Source: Pseudomonas laurentiana (GTDB lineage Bacteria; Pseudomonadota; Gammaproteobacteria; Pseudomonadales; Pseudomonadaceae). Taken from it: a DNA stretch of 64,000 nt. The notes under the pieces were generated by a model, which worked only from the letters and a program-made list of their open reading frames with translations, was not told the DNA's origin and ran no database searches. The stretch spans positions 124,001 to 188,000 of the forward strand of contig NZ_BMQU01000010.1 in the NCBI RefSeq assembly GCF_014648275.1, given 5' to 3'. The position numbers were made by a program, and so were the translations under genes. This document shows, one piece after another, positions 25,606 to 35,495 of this stretch. The stretch's first letter is position 1. Each line of letters begins with the position of its first letter.

Positions 25606-28047
25606 TTATCGACCCGGCACCAAGGTCAGACGTTTGCTGCCATAGGCGCGCTCGAAGTTTTGTGTCTGCATCGGGAAGCTGACGTAGCGGCCTTTGAACC
25701 AGGCATCCAGTCCGTCGGCAAAGTGGCTGCTGACAGGGTTACCCGACTGCCCGCTGCTACTGATCCCTTGCAGGGGTTCTGGCAAGCCAAAATCCACCAC
25801 CATGCGCATGGACGGCATCAGGCGAGCATTGAAGTCCTGGCCCCAGGCATAGGCTGAGCTGTTCAGCGTGGTGTGGTCTCCGCCCACGGCCTGCGAGCTA
25901 CGGTTGAGCGTATCGCCCAGGCCATGGAAGCTGGCGACCGGCCAGCGGTACTGATGCAACGTGCCCCATTGCCAGGTACGGTGGTCGCCACCCATTTGGC
26001 GTTCACCGAGGTTGATTGCCGCTACCAGGCTACGGGCGAGAATCGTCGGTTTGTCCTCTTTCTGTGCAGTGTTGTGGTCATCCCAGAATGGGCTGTCATC
26101 ACGTCCGAGCAAATGATCGGCCTGTGCCGAGTAGGAAAGCCGGGCGTTGCTGACAAAGGCTTGCCAGGCGGCACCGGTTTCCGGGCCCAATTCATCGAGG
26201 AAGGTCAGTCGGGCACTTTCCTGCAGGAACAATTGGTACAGCGCTGCGTCTGCCGACGTAGCGCTCAGTCGGCCATCAAAGGCCATCAAGCGGTCGTATG
26301 CTTCACGGGCCTTGGCGCGTTGATCCTGAGGCAGGGCGTCGATGGCCTGTTTCAATGGCTGGGCCATGCCTGGTGCCTGGAACATGCTTTTGAGCTTCGC
26401 CGCGAACAAGGTGGTCTGGTCGTTCTGCATGGTTATCAGGCTACGGCTGTCATGTTTGCCGTTGGCTGCCATTTGCGCCAGGCGCTCAGCGCGCTCGGGG
26501 TAGTACCAGGTGTTGGACAGTTGCATGCCGTAACCGCGCGGTACGCTGCGCTGGTTGGCATTGCCCAGCCAGCCCTGAGGCGGGTCCTGGTCATAGGGGT
26601 GGAGCATCGGGTCGGCATAACCGTCCCAGTCGTAACGACTTTCCCAGCCGGGCGAAGGCAGCAGCCCCTGGCCATCACGGCGGTTGGGGAAATGGCCGGT
26701 GACCTGCCAGCCGATATTGTTGGCGTCGGCAAACACCAGGTTCAGTGCAGGAGCACCCATCTCGCGGCTGGCTTCAAAGGCGCCTTCGACATTGGCCTTG
26801 CGCGACAGGTCGAAGAACGCATCCAGGCTTTTGTCGCCTTTCAGTTCCGGCATTTGCAGGGCAAGGGCGAGGCCAGCGTTCTGGGCTGGGCTGAGCAGCC
26901 CGCCATGACGCGTGTCATACAGGGTTTCGCGAACAGGACGCTGGCCCTTGATAAAGAAGGTTTCGTTGCGGGCCATGGCAGGTTGCCATTTTCCGTCCGC
27001 CTGATAGAGCAGGCGGCCCCCTTCTCTGCGGATTTTTTCCAGGAACAGGTCCTGGTTATCGCCCATGACCGCACTGGTGCTCCAGGCCAGCTTGCCGTTG
27101 AACCCAGAGAGTACCAGTGGGAGTCCTGCAAGGGTGAAGCCGGCGGCCTGGTACTTCGGTGCGCGGATTTGCACTGGGCTCATGGCCCATGCACCTTGGC
27201 TATCACTGGCCAGCAGGCTCTTGCCACTGCGACTATGCGGGGCGGCAATGGCCCAGTTGCTGGAACCGGGGGCGCCAAGCAGGTTGAACGCAGCCAACTG
27301 TTGGCTCAAGGCGTTGAGTGCAGGCAGGTTAGGCAGTTGGGTGCTCAGGTTCAGCCCGCTGAGTTTGTCGGCTTCTGCGTGTGGAAGTGGTTCATCCGGA
27401 TAGTTCGGCAGCAGCCACGCCAGCTTGTCGTTGCCGACTTTCTGCGCCAGCACCAGGGCCGCGAGTTCTTCTTGCAGGTTCACCGATTGGCTGAAGTTGT
27501 AGAGGCAGAAAATCAGCGCCGAATCTTCCGGCTTCCAGTACTCCGGACGGTAGCCGCTCTGTGCCAACGGGGCTGGCAACTTGTCGCGGTAGCGGAACAG
27601 GTAGGCGTTGACCCCGCGCGCGTACACCTCAAAGAAGCGTTTGAGGCGTGGTGATGCGTCGGCGTAGAGCTGGTTGGCACTCTTCTTCAAATTGACGGCA
27701 CGCATCAGGCGGTCAACTTCCAATGCGTCTGGACCGGCCATTTCTGCAAGGCGCCCCTGAGCCAGCAAGCGCATGTCAACCATCTGACCGATCCGGTCGC
27801 CGGCCTGCACGTAGCCCAGGGCGAAGAGTGCGTCATGGAAGGTGCTGCTCTCGATCAGCGGCATGCCCATGGCATTGCGCCGCACCGAAACGTTCTGCGC
27901 CAGGCCCTTGAGAGGCTGTACACCCGTGGTCGGCGGTACGCTGTCGTGGTAGCCGCCCATTTGGCAGCCGCCGAGGCTGAGCAGCCCGAGTATCGCTGCG
28001 GCAACGCCGAATCGGGGAAGAAAAGGGGGTAAGGCTGGCGAGGCCAT
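25606..28047 (-). CDS. quiP: Ntn-hydrolase acylase, QuiP-type N-acyl-homoserine lactone acylase
   Basis: This 813-residue penicillin-acylase-family precursor is processed into alpha and beta chains. The autocleavage site is GAPG|SSNW, putting the catalytic nucleophile at Ser262, and [10 protein letters not shown] follows as in the family. The N-terminus has a hydrophobic signal ending LSLGGCQ, so lipidation at C28 is possible. Pseudomonas QuiP degrades long-chain acyl-homoserine lactones and can interfere with quorum signalling. The assignment among penicillin-acylase homologues is by length and genus. AGGAG precedes the ATG. Confidence 0.82.
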   Translation of the reverse strand: MASPALPPFLPRFGVAAAILGLLSLGGCQMGGYHDSVPPTTGVQPLKGLAQNVSVRRNAMGMPLIESSTFHDALFALGYVQAGDRIGQMVDMRLLAQGRLAEMAGPDALEVDRLMRAVNLKKSANQLYADASPRLKRFFEVYARGVNAYLFRYRDKLPAPLAQSGYRPEYWKPEDSALIFCLYNFSQSVNLQEELAALVLAQKVGNDKLAWLLPNYPDEPLPHAEADKLSGLNLSTQLPNLPALNALSQQLAAFNLLGAPGSSNWAIAAPHSRSGKSLLASDSQGAWAMSPVQIRAPKYQAAGFTLAGLPLVLSGFNGKLAWSTSAVMGDNQDLFLEKIRREGGRLLYQADGKWQPAMARNETFFIKGQRPVRETLYDTRHGGLLSPAQNAGLALALQMPELKGDKSLDAFFDLSRKANVEGAFEASREMGAPALNLVFADANNIGWQVTGHFPNRRDGQGLLPSPGWESRYDWDGYADPMLHPYDQDPPQGWLGNANQRSVPRGYGMQLSNTWYYPERAERLAQMAANGKHDSRSLITMQNDQTTLFAAKLKSMFQAPGMAQPLKQAIDALPQDQRAKAREAYDRLMAFDGRLSATSADAALYQLFLQESARLTFLDELGPETGAAWQAFVSNARLSYSAQADHLLGRDDSPFWDDHNTAQKEDKPTILARSLVAAINLGERQMGGDHRTWQWGTLHQYRWPVASFHGLGDTLNRSSQAVGGDHTTLNSSAYAWGQDFNARLMPSMRMVVDFGLPEPLQGISSSGQSGNPVSSHFADGLDAWFKGRYVSFPMQTQNFERAYGSKRLTLVPGR

Positions 28048-28160
28048 GGCAAGGCTCCTGCAGGGTATGGCGGCGGAAAGGCGCTACGTTAGTGAGCACA
28101 ATCACACCATGCAAGCGGGGGGCCGCCTTTATTTCAATCGCGGGCCCCCTTGCCTGCACC

Positions 28161-28805
28161 TCAGGGCTGCGGTGGGTTGATCTTTTCGACCAAGGCATAG
28201 GCACGCTGAGTGGCGGGACGCGCCTTGATACGCTCGAACCAGTCCTTGAGTGCCGGGAAGTCATCGAGGTTCTGGCTCTGCCACTGATGGGAGACGATCC
28301 ACGGATAGATGGCCATGTCGGCGATGGTGTATTCGGTTCCGGCGACGAACGGACGGTCGGCCAGGCGTTTGTTCAGGACGCCGTAAAGGCGTGCGGTCTC
28401 ATCTACATAGCGTTTGATTGCATAGGGGATTTTCTCTGGAGCGAACCGGCTGAAGTGGTGATTCTGGCCGGCCATTGGGCCCAAACCGCCCATTTGCCAG
28501 AACAGCCACTGCAAGGCCTCCTGACGTCCACGCAGATCCTTGGGCAGGAAATGCCCGGTTTTCTCGGCAAGGTAGAGCAGGATGGCGCCGGACTCGAACA
28601 GCGACAGTGGCGCCTGATGGTCGGCCGGATCATTGTCGACGATCGCCGGGATACGGTTGTTCGGGGCGATTTTCAGGAAGTCGGCAGCGAACTGTTCGCC
28701 TTTGCCGATATTGATCGGGTGAATACGGTAGGGCAGCCCGGTTTCTTCAAGAAACAGGGTGATTTTGTGGCCGTTGGGGGTGGTCCAGTAATACAGGTCG
28801 ATCAT
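28161..28805 (-). CDS. yfcG: Glutathione S-transferase, YfcG (Nu class) type
   Basis: This 214-residue protein is very close to YfcG over its length. TPNGHKITLFLEE gives the thioredoxin-fold active-site region, PNNRIPAIVD the cis-proline, and LFESGAILLYLAEKTG the glutathione site. LQWLFWQMGGLGPMAGQNHHF is typical of the YfcG/YghU group, which binds two glutathiones and acts as a disulfide-bond reductase rather than a classical transferase. It is a cytosolic enzyme. It lies alone between quiP and a SEC-C protein gene. Confidence 0.9.
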   Translation of the reverse strand: MIDLYYWTTPNGHKITLFLEETGLPYRIHPINIGKGEQFAADFLKIAPNNRIPAIVDNDPADHQAPLSLFESGAILLYLAEKTGHFLPKDLRGRQEALQWLFWQMGGLGPMAGQNHHFSRFAPEKIPYAIKRYVDETARLYGVLNKRLADRPFVAGTEYTIADMAIYPWIVSHQWQSQNLDDFPALKDWFERIKARPATQRAYALVEKINPPQP

Positions 28806-28931
28806 GGCACGCTCCGTCGAGGGTTCGGCAGCGACAGTATCGCTGCCTCCACACTGCGCGTGGGCGCAGCGGTCGCCTTATGGATATCACAAGGTGCGAC
28901 CTCGATGTAGCGCGGATCTATACGGCTGGCC

Positions 28932-29135
28932 TCAGGCCCCGTGGCACTTCTTGAATTTTTTGTTGCTGCCGCACGGGCATGGGTCGTTACGGCCAACGTC
29001 CTTCAGTGCATTGCGAACAGGTTCTTGCGGTGCATGGTTGCAGTGCGGGCCATGGACATGACCATGGTCGTGATCGTGGTGATGGTCATGATCGTGGTTG
29101 CAATCGGGGCCATGAACATGAGGTTGCTGGGTCAT
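28932..29135 (-). CDS. Histidine-rich SEC-C motif protein
   Basis: This 67-residue protein has two parts. The first 35 residues are His/Asp repeats ([16 protein letters not shown]) between two CNH motifs (DCNH and HCNH), a metal-binding stretch. The last 23 residues are a SEC-C zinc knuckle, [18 protein letters not shown], as at the end of SecA. It may bind zinc, nickel or copper, or act as a zinc chaperone or adaptor; this is inferred from composition. It is immediately followed by a lipoprotein gene and another SEC-C gene on the same strand. Confidence 0.85.
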   Translation of the reverse strand: MTQQPHVHGPDCNHDHDHHHDHDHGHVHGPHCNHAPQEPVRNALKDVGRNDPCPCGSNKKFKKCHGA

Positions 29136-29140
29136 TGCGG

Positions 29141-29614
29141 TTACTCCGGAATAAAATCGCCGGGAATTATCTCACCACTGCGTGATAAGTGCAGGCTGCG
29201 TGGCCAGAAAAAACCGCTGCTCAGGTCGCCATCCAGTCGGTAATGGATAGGTCGGTCGGGATGCTTCAGCAGTTTTACGACGTCCTTGAGGTGTTCCCAG
29301 AGGTTGGTCCTTATTGGCACCTTGAACGTCTTGTGACTGTGAGCTGCCACATTGACCCATTGATCAGACTCGCCTTCAGCCAGCGTGAGGTCATTCAACT
29401 GCACCTTGTAGCGCAGTGCCCTGACCAGCAGGCGGGAATCGTTGGGGTTGTCGATGCGGAAATGCAGCATGAATTCTTGTTGCAGCAGGCGGGCCTTGAT
29501 CGTCTCGACCTTGACCAGATGAACCTCGGGGTCTTGGTAGGGGCTACCGAACCAGCTCGCACAGCCACTCAATAGAAGAAGGCTTATCAGCATCAGGCTG
29601 GTTCGAATAGGCAT
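29141..29614 (-). CDS. LEA type 2 (WHy domain) lipoprotein
   Basis: This 157-residue protein has a lipoprotein signal ([15 protein letters not shown], lipidated at the cysteine). A WHy/LEA-2 domain follows, with the characteristic [17 protein letters not shown] and LAEGES. The family is linked to desiccation and hypersensitive-response proteins in plants and occurs in many bacteria. Its role in Pseudomonas is unknown. It stops 5 bp before the SEC-C protein start, in a tight gene row. Confidence 0.85.
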   Translation of the reverse strand: MPIRTSLMLISLLLLSGCASWFGSPYQDPEVHLVKVETIKARLLQQEFMLHFRIDNPNDSRLLVRALRYKVQLNDLTLAEGESDQWVNVAAHSHKTFKVPIRTNLWEHLKDVVKLLKHPDRPIHYRLDGDLSSGFFWPRSLHLSRSGEIIPGDFIPE

Positions 29615-29618
29615 CAGG

Positions 29619-30095
29619 CTAGCTTCCTAGATAGCTGGCACAGCACTTCTTGAACTTCTGCCCACTGGCGCAGGGGCAAGGGTCGTTACGCCCGGCTTTC
29701 AACCCCACTGTCGGGTCGATGAAGTACCAGGTCCCCTTGTTCTGTACAAACGCCGAGCGCTCGCGATGGGCGTGTTCACCGGCACTGTCATGCCAGCGCG
29801 CAGTGAAGGTTACGAAGGCATGTTCTGGTTGCCCGCCAAAGACCTCCGCAGACTCAACGTCCAGCCCCAGCCAGGTGCTTTGTGTACTCCACTCGGCAAT
29901 AGCATTGCGGTCCAGGCCTGCTTGTTGAGCGGGCAGGGTGGTTGCTACCAGGTAATCGATCAACCCCAATACATAGGCGCTGTAGCGCGAACGCATCAAC
30001 GTCTGCGCATCAGGGGCCGGCGAGCCTGCGTGATAGTGGCCGCAGCAGGCATCCAGCAGGTTGCCGCTGCCACAGGGACAAACCGTGACACTCAT
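29619..30095 (-). CDS. ychJ: YchJ-like UPF0225 protein with two SEC-C knuckles
   Basis: This 158-residue protein begins with [19 protein letters not shown] and ends with [15 protein letters not shown], so it has a SEC-C type metal knuckle at each end. Between them is a nuclear-transport-factor-like domain ([24 protein letters not shown]). This matches YchJ/UPF0225. The fold suggests a zinc-dependent binding role, but the function is not established. It is 4 bp upstream of the lipoprotein gene. Confidence 0.88.
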   Translation of the reverse strand: MSVTVCPCGSGNLLDACCGHYHAGSPAPDAQTLMRSRYSAYVLGLIDYLVATTLPAQQAGLDRNAIAEWSTQSTWLGLDVESAEVFGGQPEHAFVTFTARWHDSAGEHAHRERSAFVQNKGTWYFIDPTVGLKAGRNDPCPCASGQKFKKCCASYLGS

Positions 30096-30099
30096 TGCT

Positions 30100-30594
30100 T
30101 TACCACCAGTACTTTCCGAAATTCTGTGGGTTGGCCCAGAACTTGGCGTTCAGCCAGTCCGGAACCTGCTTGTATTCTCGTAGATCATAGGTGAACAGGC
30201 TCAACACTTGCTCGTCGCGTTGGAATCGTTCACTGGCCTGGAGGGCCAGGGCGAAGAAGTCGGTGTCTTTCCAGTCGCATGCTGGCAGATCGGCCAATAC
30301 TGCAACCCGACTGGCGTTGAGGTTGCGGATGCCCCCCAGGAGTTCCAGGCCCTGACGCCTGGGCAAATGCTCCAGGCAATCGACCAGCAGCGCGAGATCA
30401 AAGCGTTGCGAGGCCAGCTCAAGCGGCAGTGGTCCGGGCTTGGCGACCTGAATGTCGGCGTGTGGGTGGGCTTGCGCGAAAGCGTCCAGGGCGGGGAAAC
30501 GGCTCCCCACGACGAGTAAACGTTGCGGTGCCTGGCGTTCCAGCAGCGCCGCCAGGGCCTGCTGGGGTGTACGTTTGGAAAAGCTCTCGGTCAT
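30100..30594 (-). CDS. Conserved hypothetical protein, possible methyltransferase-like fold
   Basis: This 164-residue protein is a conserved pseudomonad type. [20 protein letters not shown] resembles the first strand-loop of a Rossmann-like fold, and [18 protein letters not shown] resembles the acidic motif of SAM methyltransferases. A canonical SAM glycine loop is not complete, so a catalytic role is doubtful. The C-terminal half ends with [17 protein letters not shown]. It heads a row with the YchJ-like, LEA-2 and SEC-C genes. Confidence 0.72.
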   Translation of the reverse strand: MTESFSKRTPQQALAALLERQAPQRLLVVGSRFPALDAFAQAHPHADIQVAKPGPLPLELASQRFDLALLVDCLEHLPRRQGLELLGGIRNLNASRVAVLADLPACDWKDTDFFALALQASERFQRDEQVLSLFTYDLREYKQVPDWLNAKFWANPQNFGKYWW

Positions 30595-30720
30595 TAGAGG
30601 TCCTCAATCAATAATCCAAGACTACACTGAGTCATGGCTTATTGCTGGCGGAGTTGGGGTGTGCGGTCTTTACTCAATTGAGCATCGGTTTTGCACCGAT
30701 TCCCCGAGGAGACGCATCAA

Positions 30721-31407
30721 ATGAGCATAGTACGCACAGCATTACCTCTGGTTCTGCTAACCAGCGTGTTGACTGGTTGTGCAGGTTTGCAAAAAACCGA
30801 CTGGCCTAAGTGTGCAGCCGTCGGGGGCGTCGGTGGCGCGGCGTTGGGTGCGATCGAGAGTTCCAGCTGGGCAGGCTGGGGCGCGTTGCTCGGTGGCGGC
30901 CTGGCAGCCGGTTACTGCTGGTCCCATGGTGACGGTGATGAAGACCATGACGGTGTACCGGATAGCCGCGACAAGTGCCCGGGTACACCACGCGGCGTTC
31001 AGGTTGATGCTAACGGATGCCCACCTGCGCCGGTAGTTCAGCAGCCGGTAGTGGTCAAGGAAGAGGTGATCGTTATCCGGGATGTTCGCTTCATGTTCAA
31101 CTCAGCCAAGCTTACCGCCGCTGACAAAATGCACCTGGACAAGGTTGCCAGTCGTCTGAAAAGCGAGGCTCCGGGTGCCAGGCTGAGCGTGACCGGGCAT
31201 ACCGACAGTGTCGGCAGCGATGCCTACAACCAGAAACTGTCCGAGCGCCGTGCCCATTCCGTGACCGATTACCTGGTTGAGCGTGGTGTGCCGCGCAGTA
31301 GTTTTGTATCTGTGCAGGGCGCCGGTGAAAGCCAGCCAGTGGCGGATAACAAAACGGAAGATGGCCGCAGCATGAATCGCCGGGTGGAAATCCGGATCGA
31401 GCGCTAA
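30721..31407 (+). CDS. OmpA-family outer-membrane lipoprotein
   Basis: This 228-residue protein has a lipobox LTGC near residue 20, a glycine-rich membrane-like segment (GGVGGAALGAIESSSWAGWGALLGGGLAAGY), and a thrombospondin-type calcium repeat (DHDGVPDSRDKCPGTPRG). An OmpA peptidoglycan-binding domain covers the last 110 residues (VTGHTDSVGSDAYNQKLSERRA and NRRVEIR). It tethers the outer membrane to the cell wall. The start is set at MSIVRTALP. A stem-loop follows the stop. Confidence 0.9.
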   Translation: MSIVRTALPLVLLTSVLTGCAGLQKTDWPKCAAVGGVGGAALGAIESSSWAGWGALLGGGLAAGYCWSHGDGDEDHDGVPDSRDKCPGTPRGVQVDANGCPPAPVVQQPVVVKEEVIVIRDVRFMFNSAKLTAADKMHLDKVASRLKSEAPGARLSVTGHTDSVGSDAYNQKLSERRAHSVTDYLVERGVPRSSFVSVQGAGESQPVADNKTEDGRSMNRRVEIRIER

Positions 31408-31415
31408 GCCTCTCT

Positions 31416-31448
31416 CAGGTCCACGGTTCGGGAAGTGCCGTGGACCTG
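31416..31448 (+). terminator. Hairpin after OmpA lipoprotein gene
   Basis: CAGGTCCACGG and CCGTGGACCTG form a perfect 11-bp stem around an 11-nt loop just after the stop. No T-run follows, so it may be a weak terminator or a stabilising hairpin. Confidence 0.6.
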
Positions 31449-31603
31449 TCGTTGTCGCTGTGTCAGCGCGAATACAGGCTCATTTCCGATGGCGCTACCC
31501 TCTGGCGCAAGTCGGGAGGCGGCGTTACTGTTGCAGGCGATACCGAGGGATTGAGGTCTTGGTATTGCCAATAAAAAGAACAGGTAGAGAGGGGCGGGCG
31601 CGT

Positions 31604-31879
31604 ATGAAGGTGTTCTGGGGCCTGGGTAAGGCCTTGACGGTGGTGTTCTGGTGGGTGGTGGTGTTGAATCTGCTGAGTCCTGCGGAAAAGCCCTTCCATC
31701 TGTTGATCAACGCCGCCGGGGCGACAGTGTTGGCATTGCATGTGCTGGAAGTGCTGATGTTCAACCGTCTTCTGCGTGAGCGCAGCCACCGTTGGTTCGA
31801 CCGTCTGCAGATCCTGCTTGTCGGTATTTTCCACATCCAATCAATACCGGCACCGCGCCAGGAGGCAGGTCATGCGTAA
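31604..31879 (+). CDS. DUF1145 small membrane protein
   Basis: This 91-residue protein has two helices (VFWWVVVLNLL and LLINAAGATVLALHVLEVLMF) and a basic end. It matches the small DUF1145 inner-membrane family. The ATG giving MKVFWGLGKALT is chosen because upstream codons are Arg-rich with no hydrophobic pattern. It overlaps the next gene by 8 bp, so the pair is probably co-expressed. Its function is unknown. Confidence 0.75.
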   Translation: MKVFWGLGKALTVVFWWVVVLNLLSPAEKPFHLLINAAGATVLALHVLEVLMFNRLLRERSHRWFDRLQILLVGIFHIQSIPAPRQEAGHA

Positions 31880-32630
31880 ATTAATGGTGTTGCTGACATT
31901 GGTCAGCCCATTGGCAATGGCAGAGAGCCTGAGTGTCGGGGCTCATTCGGTACTGCGTCTGCCCAACAAAAGCAGTGTGGTTCAGCTGGAGCGCCTGGAT
32001 GTGGCGGACTACGGGACCTTGCTGTTGCCGGCCAGTTTGACCGAACTGAATGTTGGCGCGTTGCGTTTGGGCCGAGAAGCGCGGATTGCCGTTGTACCGG
32101 CTGAGCAGGCGCTACGCATTGAAGCTGGCGCTGCCGAGTTGGCGGATGGCAGTCAGATCCTTGCCCACGGTGCCCCCGGGACATTCGAAAAAGCCGCCAT
32201 GCCGGGACGTGACCTGGAGTTGCATCTGCATCGCTTGCAGGCGGCGCAATTATCGATCGACGCTCGCGGTGGTGCTGGTGCGCCGGGGTATGTCGGGCTT
32301 GATGGCGCCAATGGCAAGGCCGGTGGCTGCACCTGGGGGCAGGCTGAGCCTGGGGCGAACGGCCAGAATGGTGGTGATGGCCATGACGGCGCATCAGGCG
32401 GGCGTGTGCTGTTGGCATTGCCAGCCAGCTACCCCGAGGCTCAGATCAAGGTGCGGGTGGATGGTGGCGCACCGGGCCTGGCAGGGGCTGCCGGTAAACC
32501 GGGAAAAGGCGGGGCGAGCAAAGGGTGCTTTGTCTACCGTACCCAGGGGGGCGCTACCGGTAAACCTGGTGTACCAGGCCAGCCTGGTCTGGCTGGCGCC
32601 GCAGGCGCGTTGACACTGAAGCGCTTGTAA
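31872..32630 (+). CDS. Exported glycine-rich collagen-like protein
   Basis: This 252-residue protein starts with a signal peptide (RKLMVLLTLVSPLAMA). A beta-rich domain of about 110 residues follows. The C-terminal half is rich in Gly-X-Y triplets (GAGAPGYVGLDGANGKAGG and GKPGVPGQPGLAGAAG) interrupted by a hydrophobic stretch (RVLLALPASYPEAQIKVRV). Two cysteines could form a disulfide. This recalls short bacterial collagen-like proteins. The role is unknown; surface or periplasmic location is inferred. AGGAGG lies 7 nt before the ATG, inside the end of the DUF1145 gene. Confidence 0.78.
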   Translation: MRKLMVLLTLVSPLAMAESLSVGAHSVLRLPNKSSVVQLERLDVADYGTLLLPASLTELNVGALRLGREARIAVVPAEQALRIEAGAAELADGSQILAHGAPGTFEKAAMPGRDLELHLHRLQAAQLSIDARGGAGAPGYVGLDGANGKAGGCTWGQAEPGANGQNGGDGHDGASGGRVLLALPASYPEAQIKVRVDGGAPGLAGAAGKPGKGGASKGCFVYRTQGGATGKPGVPGQPGLAGAAGALTLKRL

Positions 32631-32707
32631 CAAACTCGGCAGGGGCGGCAAGTACGCAGCGTCTGAATCGCTGGTGCGTTCGCCGCCTGCCGATCAGCCT
32701 TGAGAGA

Positions 32708-33172
32708 TCACGCCAGCAGGCGTGAAGAGGCCACTGCGACTACGGCTAGGCCCAGCAGCAGGTTTACGCCTACCAGTCGGCGAATCCGCCCCAGCACACC
32801 GGCACCTGCCGACCAGTCCTCAGCCTGTACGGCCTTGCGCAGTGCGGGCAGCAGTAACGTCTGGATACGAATAAACAGCGCCAACATGGCGATAAACCCG
32901 CCAATCATCACCTGCACATAACGTGGCGCTGCTTCAAAACCGGCAAAGCGCAGGTGCAGCATACCCATGCCACTAATCACCAGCACGGCCACGGCAACCC
33001 AGACCCATACGAAAAAACGCTGAAACACTTCTACCCAGAGGCGCAAGCGAGCAGGGCCATCCAGGGCTGCAACGGCGGCCGGCCGCAGTACCAGCCAGGC
33101 GAAGAACATGCCGCCGACCCAGACCAGGGCGGCCAGAACATGCAGGCTGTAGGGGATAGCAAAGGCGGTCAT
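32708..33172 (-). CDS. CopD-like integral membrane protein
   Basis: This 154-residue protein has four predicted helices. The first includes LHVLAALVWVGGMFFAWLVLRP, with the histidine and WVGG seen in CopD and related haem or copper membrane proteins. A helix VWVAVAVLVISGMGMLHLRF follows. The CopD family is linked to copper transport, but short forms like this are uncharacterised. It is divergent from dinG. Confidence 0.78.
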   Translation of the reverse strand: MTAFAIPYSLHVLAALVWVGGMFFAWLVLRPAAVAALDGPARLRLWVEVFQRFFVWVWVAVAVLVISGMGMLHLRFAGFEAAPRYVQVMIGGFIAMLALFIRIQTLLLPALRKAVQAEDWSAGAGVLGRIRRLVGVNLLLGLAVVAVASSRLLA

Positions 33173-33269
33173 CGGGAACTCCGTTCAGCGCAAAGGGCAA
33201 TAGCGGGTTATGATAGCGGCCCAATCGAAACACTGAAAATATATCCAGCCCTTCGGGCGCCCCGACACC

Positions 33270-35414
33270 ATGATCAGCAACGAACTCAAATCCCAAATTC
33301 AGGGCGCCTACTCGCGTTTTCTCGAAGCCAAGAGCCTCAAGCCGCGCTACGGTCAGCGTCTGATGATTGCAGAAGTCGCCAAGGTATTGGGCGACATCGA
33401 TTGCGACGATGAAGGGCGACGCAGCGGCGACCCGGCAGTGGTAGCGGTCGAGGCCGGCACTGGTACGGGTAAAACCGTGGCCTATAGCCTCGCCTCGATT
33501 CCAGCGGCCAAGGCTGCCGGCAAGCGTCTGGTGATTGCCACCGCCACGGTTGCCCTGCAGGAGCAAATCGTATTCAAGGACCTGCCGGACCTGATGCGTA
33601 ACAGTGGCCTGAACTTCAGCTTCGCCCTGGCCAAGGGGCGCGGGCGTTACCTGTGCCTGTCCAAACTTGATCTGCTGTTGCAGGAAGGCCATGCACAGTC
33701 GGCGACGGCCCAGTTGTTCGAGGAAGAAGGCTTCAAGATCGAGGTGGACGAAGCCAGCCAGAAGCTCTTCACCAGCATGATCGAGAAACTTGCCGGCAAT
33801 AGGTGGGACGGTGACCGCGACAGTTGGCCTCAGGCCCTGGAAGATCAGGACTGGGCACGGTTGACCACCGACCACAGCCAATGCACCGGTCGACATTGCC
33901 CGAACTTCCAGCAATGTACCTTCTACAAGGCCCGTGAAGGCATGGGCAAGGTCGATGTCATCGTCACCAACCACGACATGGTCCTGGCCGATCTGGCGTT
34001 GGGTGGTGGTGCGGTGTTGCCTGATCCGCGTGACACCATTTATGTCTTCGACGAAGGTCACCACCTGCCGGACAAGGCCATTGGCCATTTCGCACACTAT
34101 ACGCGCTTGCGCTCCACCGCCGATTGGCTGGAGCAAACGGCCAAGAACCTCACCAAACTGTTGGCCCAGCATCCGCTGCCGGGCGACCTCGGCAAGTTGA
34201 TCGAACAGGTGCCGGAGCTGGCGCGAGAGATCAAGACGCAGCAACAGTTCATGTTCACTGCCTGCGAGCAACTGGCCGATTTCCGCGCCGGTGAAGACAT
34301 GGAGGGCCGTGAGCGCCCCCGTCACCGTTTTGTGGCAGGTGTGGTGCCTGAGCACATGCGGGAAATGGGTATCGAGCTGAAGAAAGGCTTTTCGCGCTTG
34401 AACGACCTGTTCACCCGCCTGACCGAGTTGCTCAAGGAGGGCATGGATGGTGAGGTGAACATTGGCATCGCCAGCCATCAGGCTGAAGAGTGGTACCCGC
34501 TGTTCGGCAGCTTGTTGATGCGCGCTCAGGGCAACTGGGAACTGTGGACCGCCTTTACCGCCGAAGACCCCGAGGACAGCCCGCCGATGGCGCGGTGGCT
34601 GACGTTGGCCGAAAGCGGTGCATTGTTTGATATCGAGGTTAACGCCAGCCCGATCCTTGCCGCCGAAATGCTCCGGCGCAACCTCTGGAGCGTGGCCCAT
34701 GGCGCACTGGTTACCTCCGCCACCCTGACCGCCCTGGGTAAGTTCGACCGTTTCCGAATGCGTGCAGGTTTACCCAAGGCTGCGGTGACTGCGGTAGTGC
34801 CCAGCCCGTTCCATCATGTCGATGCGGGCGTGCTGCGCGTGCCCGATTTGCGCGCTGACCCACGCGATGCCGCTGCTCATACCGCCGCGATCATTCGCGA
34901 TCTGCCAGCATTGGTCGAAGGTTCGCGTGGTTCGTTGGTACTGTTTTCGTCGCGTAAACAGATGCAGGACGTCTTCGACGGCCTGGACCGCGACTGGCGC
35001 AAACAGGTGTTTATCCAGGGCAACCTGTCCAAGCAGGAGACCTTGAACAAGCACAAGGCGCGCGTCGATGATGGTGACTCCAGTGTGCTGTTTGGCCTGG
35101 CCAGCTTTGCCGAAGGTGTCGACCTGCCGGGGGCTTATTGCGAGCACGTGGTCATCGCCAAGATTCCCTTCGCCGTACCGGATGACCCGGTTGAAGCTGC
35201 GTTGGCAGAATGGATCGAGGCGCGTGGCGGTAATCCGTTCATGGAAATTGCCGTCCCGGATGCGTCCTTGCGCCTGATTCAGGCCTGCGGTCGTCTGCTG
35301 CGTACCGAGGAGGACCGCGGCACTATTACCCTGCTTGACCGTCGCGTGGTCACCCAACGCTATGGCAAGGCTATTCTCAATGCATTGCCACCGTTTCGCC
35401 GGGAAATTTCCTGA
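33270..35414 (+). CDS. dinG: ATP-dependent DNA helicase DinG
   Basis: This 714-residue XPD-like 5'-3' helicase resolves DNA structures and R-loops during repair. Walker A is EAGTGTGKTVAYSL near residue 65. The DEAH-type box is VFDEGHH near residue 255. An Fe-S domain is indicated by GRGRYLCLSKLDLLL and by CTGRHCPNFQQC, giving four cysteines. Motif VI is IQACGRLLRTEEDRG near the end. Its length is the family norm for the long gammaproteobacterial form. Confidence 0.95.
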   Translation: MISNELKSQIQGAYSRFLEAKSLKPRYGQRLMIAEVAKVLGDIDCDDEGRRSGDPAVVAVEAGTGTGKTVAYSLASIPAAKAAGKRLVIATATVALQEQIVFKDLPDLMRNSGLNFSFALAKGRGRYLCLSKLDLLLQEGHAQSATAQLFEEEGFKIEVDEASQKLFTSMIEKLAGNRWDGDRDSWPQALEDQDWARLTTDHSQCTGRHCPNFQQCTFYKAREGMGKVDVIVTNHDMVLADLALGGGAVLPDPRDTIYVFDEGHHLPDKAIGHFAHYTRLRSTADWLEQTAKNLTKLLAQHPLPGDLGKLIEQVPELAREIKTQQQFMFTACEQLADFRAGEDMEGRERPRHRFVAGVVPEHMREMGIELKKGFSRLNDLFTRLTELLKEGMDGEVNIGIASHQAEEWYPLFGSLLMRAQGNWELWTAFTAEDPEDSPPMARWLTLAESGALFDIEVNASPILAAEMLRRNLWSVAHGALVTSATLTALGKFDRFRMRAGLPKAAVTAVVPSPFHHVDAGVLRVPDLRADPRDAAAHTAAIIRDLPALVEGSRGSLVLFSSRKQMQDVFDGLDRDWRKQVFIQGNLSKQETLNKHKARVDDGDSSVLFGLASFAEGVDLPGAYCEHVVIAKIPFAVPDDPVEAALAEWIEARGGNPFMEIAVPDASLRLIQACGRLLRTEEDRGTITLLDRRVVTQRYGKAILNALPPFRREIS

Positions 35415-35495
35415 CGCCCGGAGCTTAATGTGTCTGGGCGTTGTCTATCAGTGAGATCAAGGCCCGTCCGGGCCATCAAGGAGAGCTCCAGCCTT

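Noticed and set aside
25873-27654. 593-codon open frame antisense to quiP
   Set aside because: The quiP protein on the other strand has the acylase cleavage site and family length; the antisense frame has no domain or ribosome site.
29030-29130. Repeat array reading of the CATGGTCGTGATC-like repeats
   Set aside because: The repeats are the reverse complement of His/Asp codons in the SEC-C protein; there are no equal spacers, so it is not a CRISPR array.
32973-34700. Long open frame antisense to dinG
   Set aside because: DinG on the opposite strand carries all helicase motifs; no support exists for the reverse frame.
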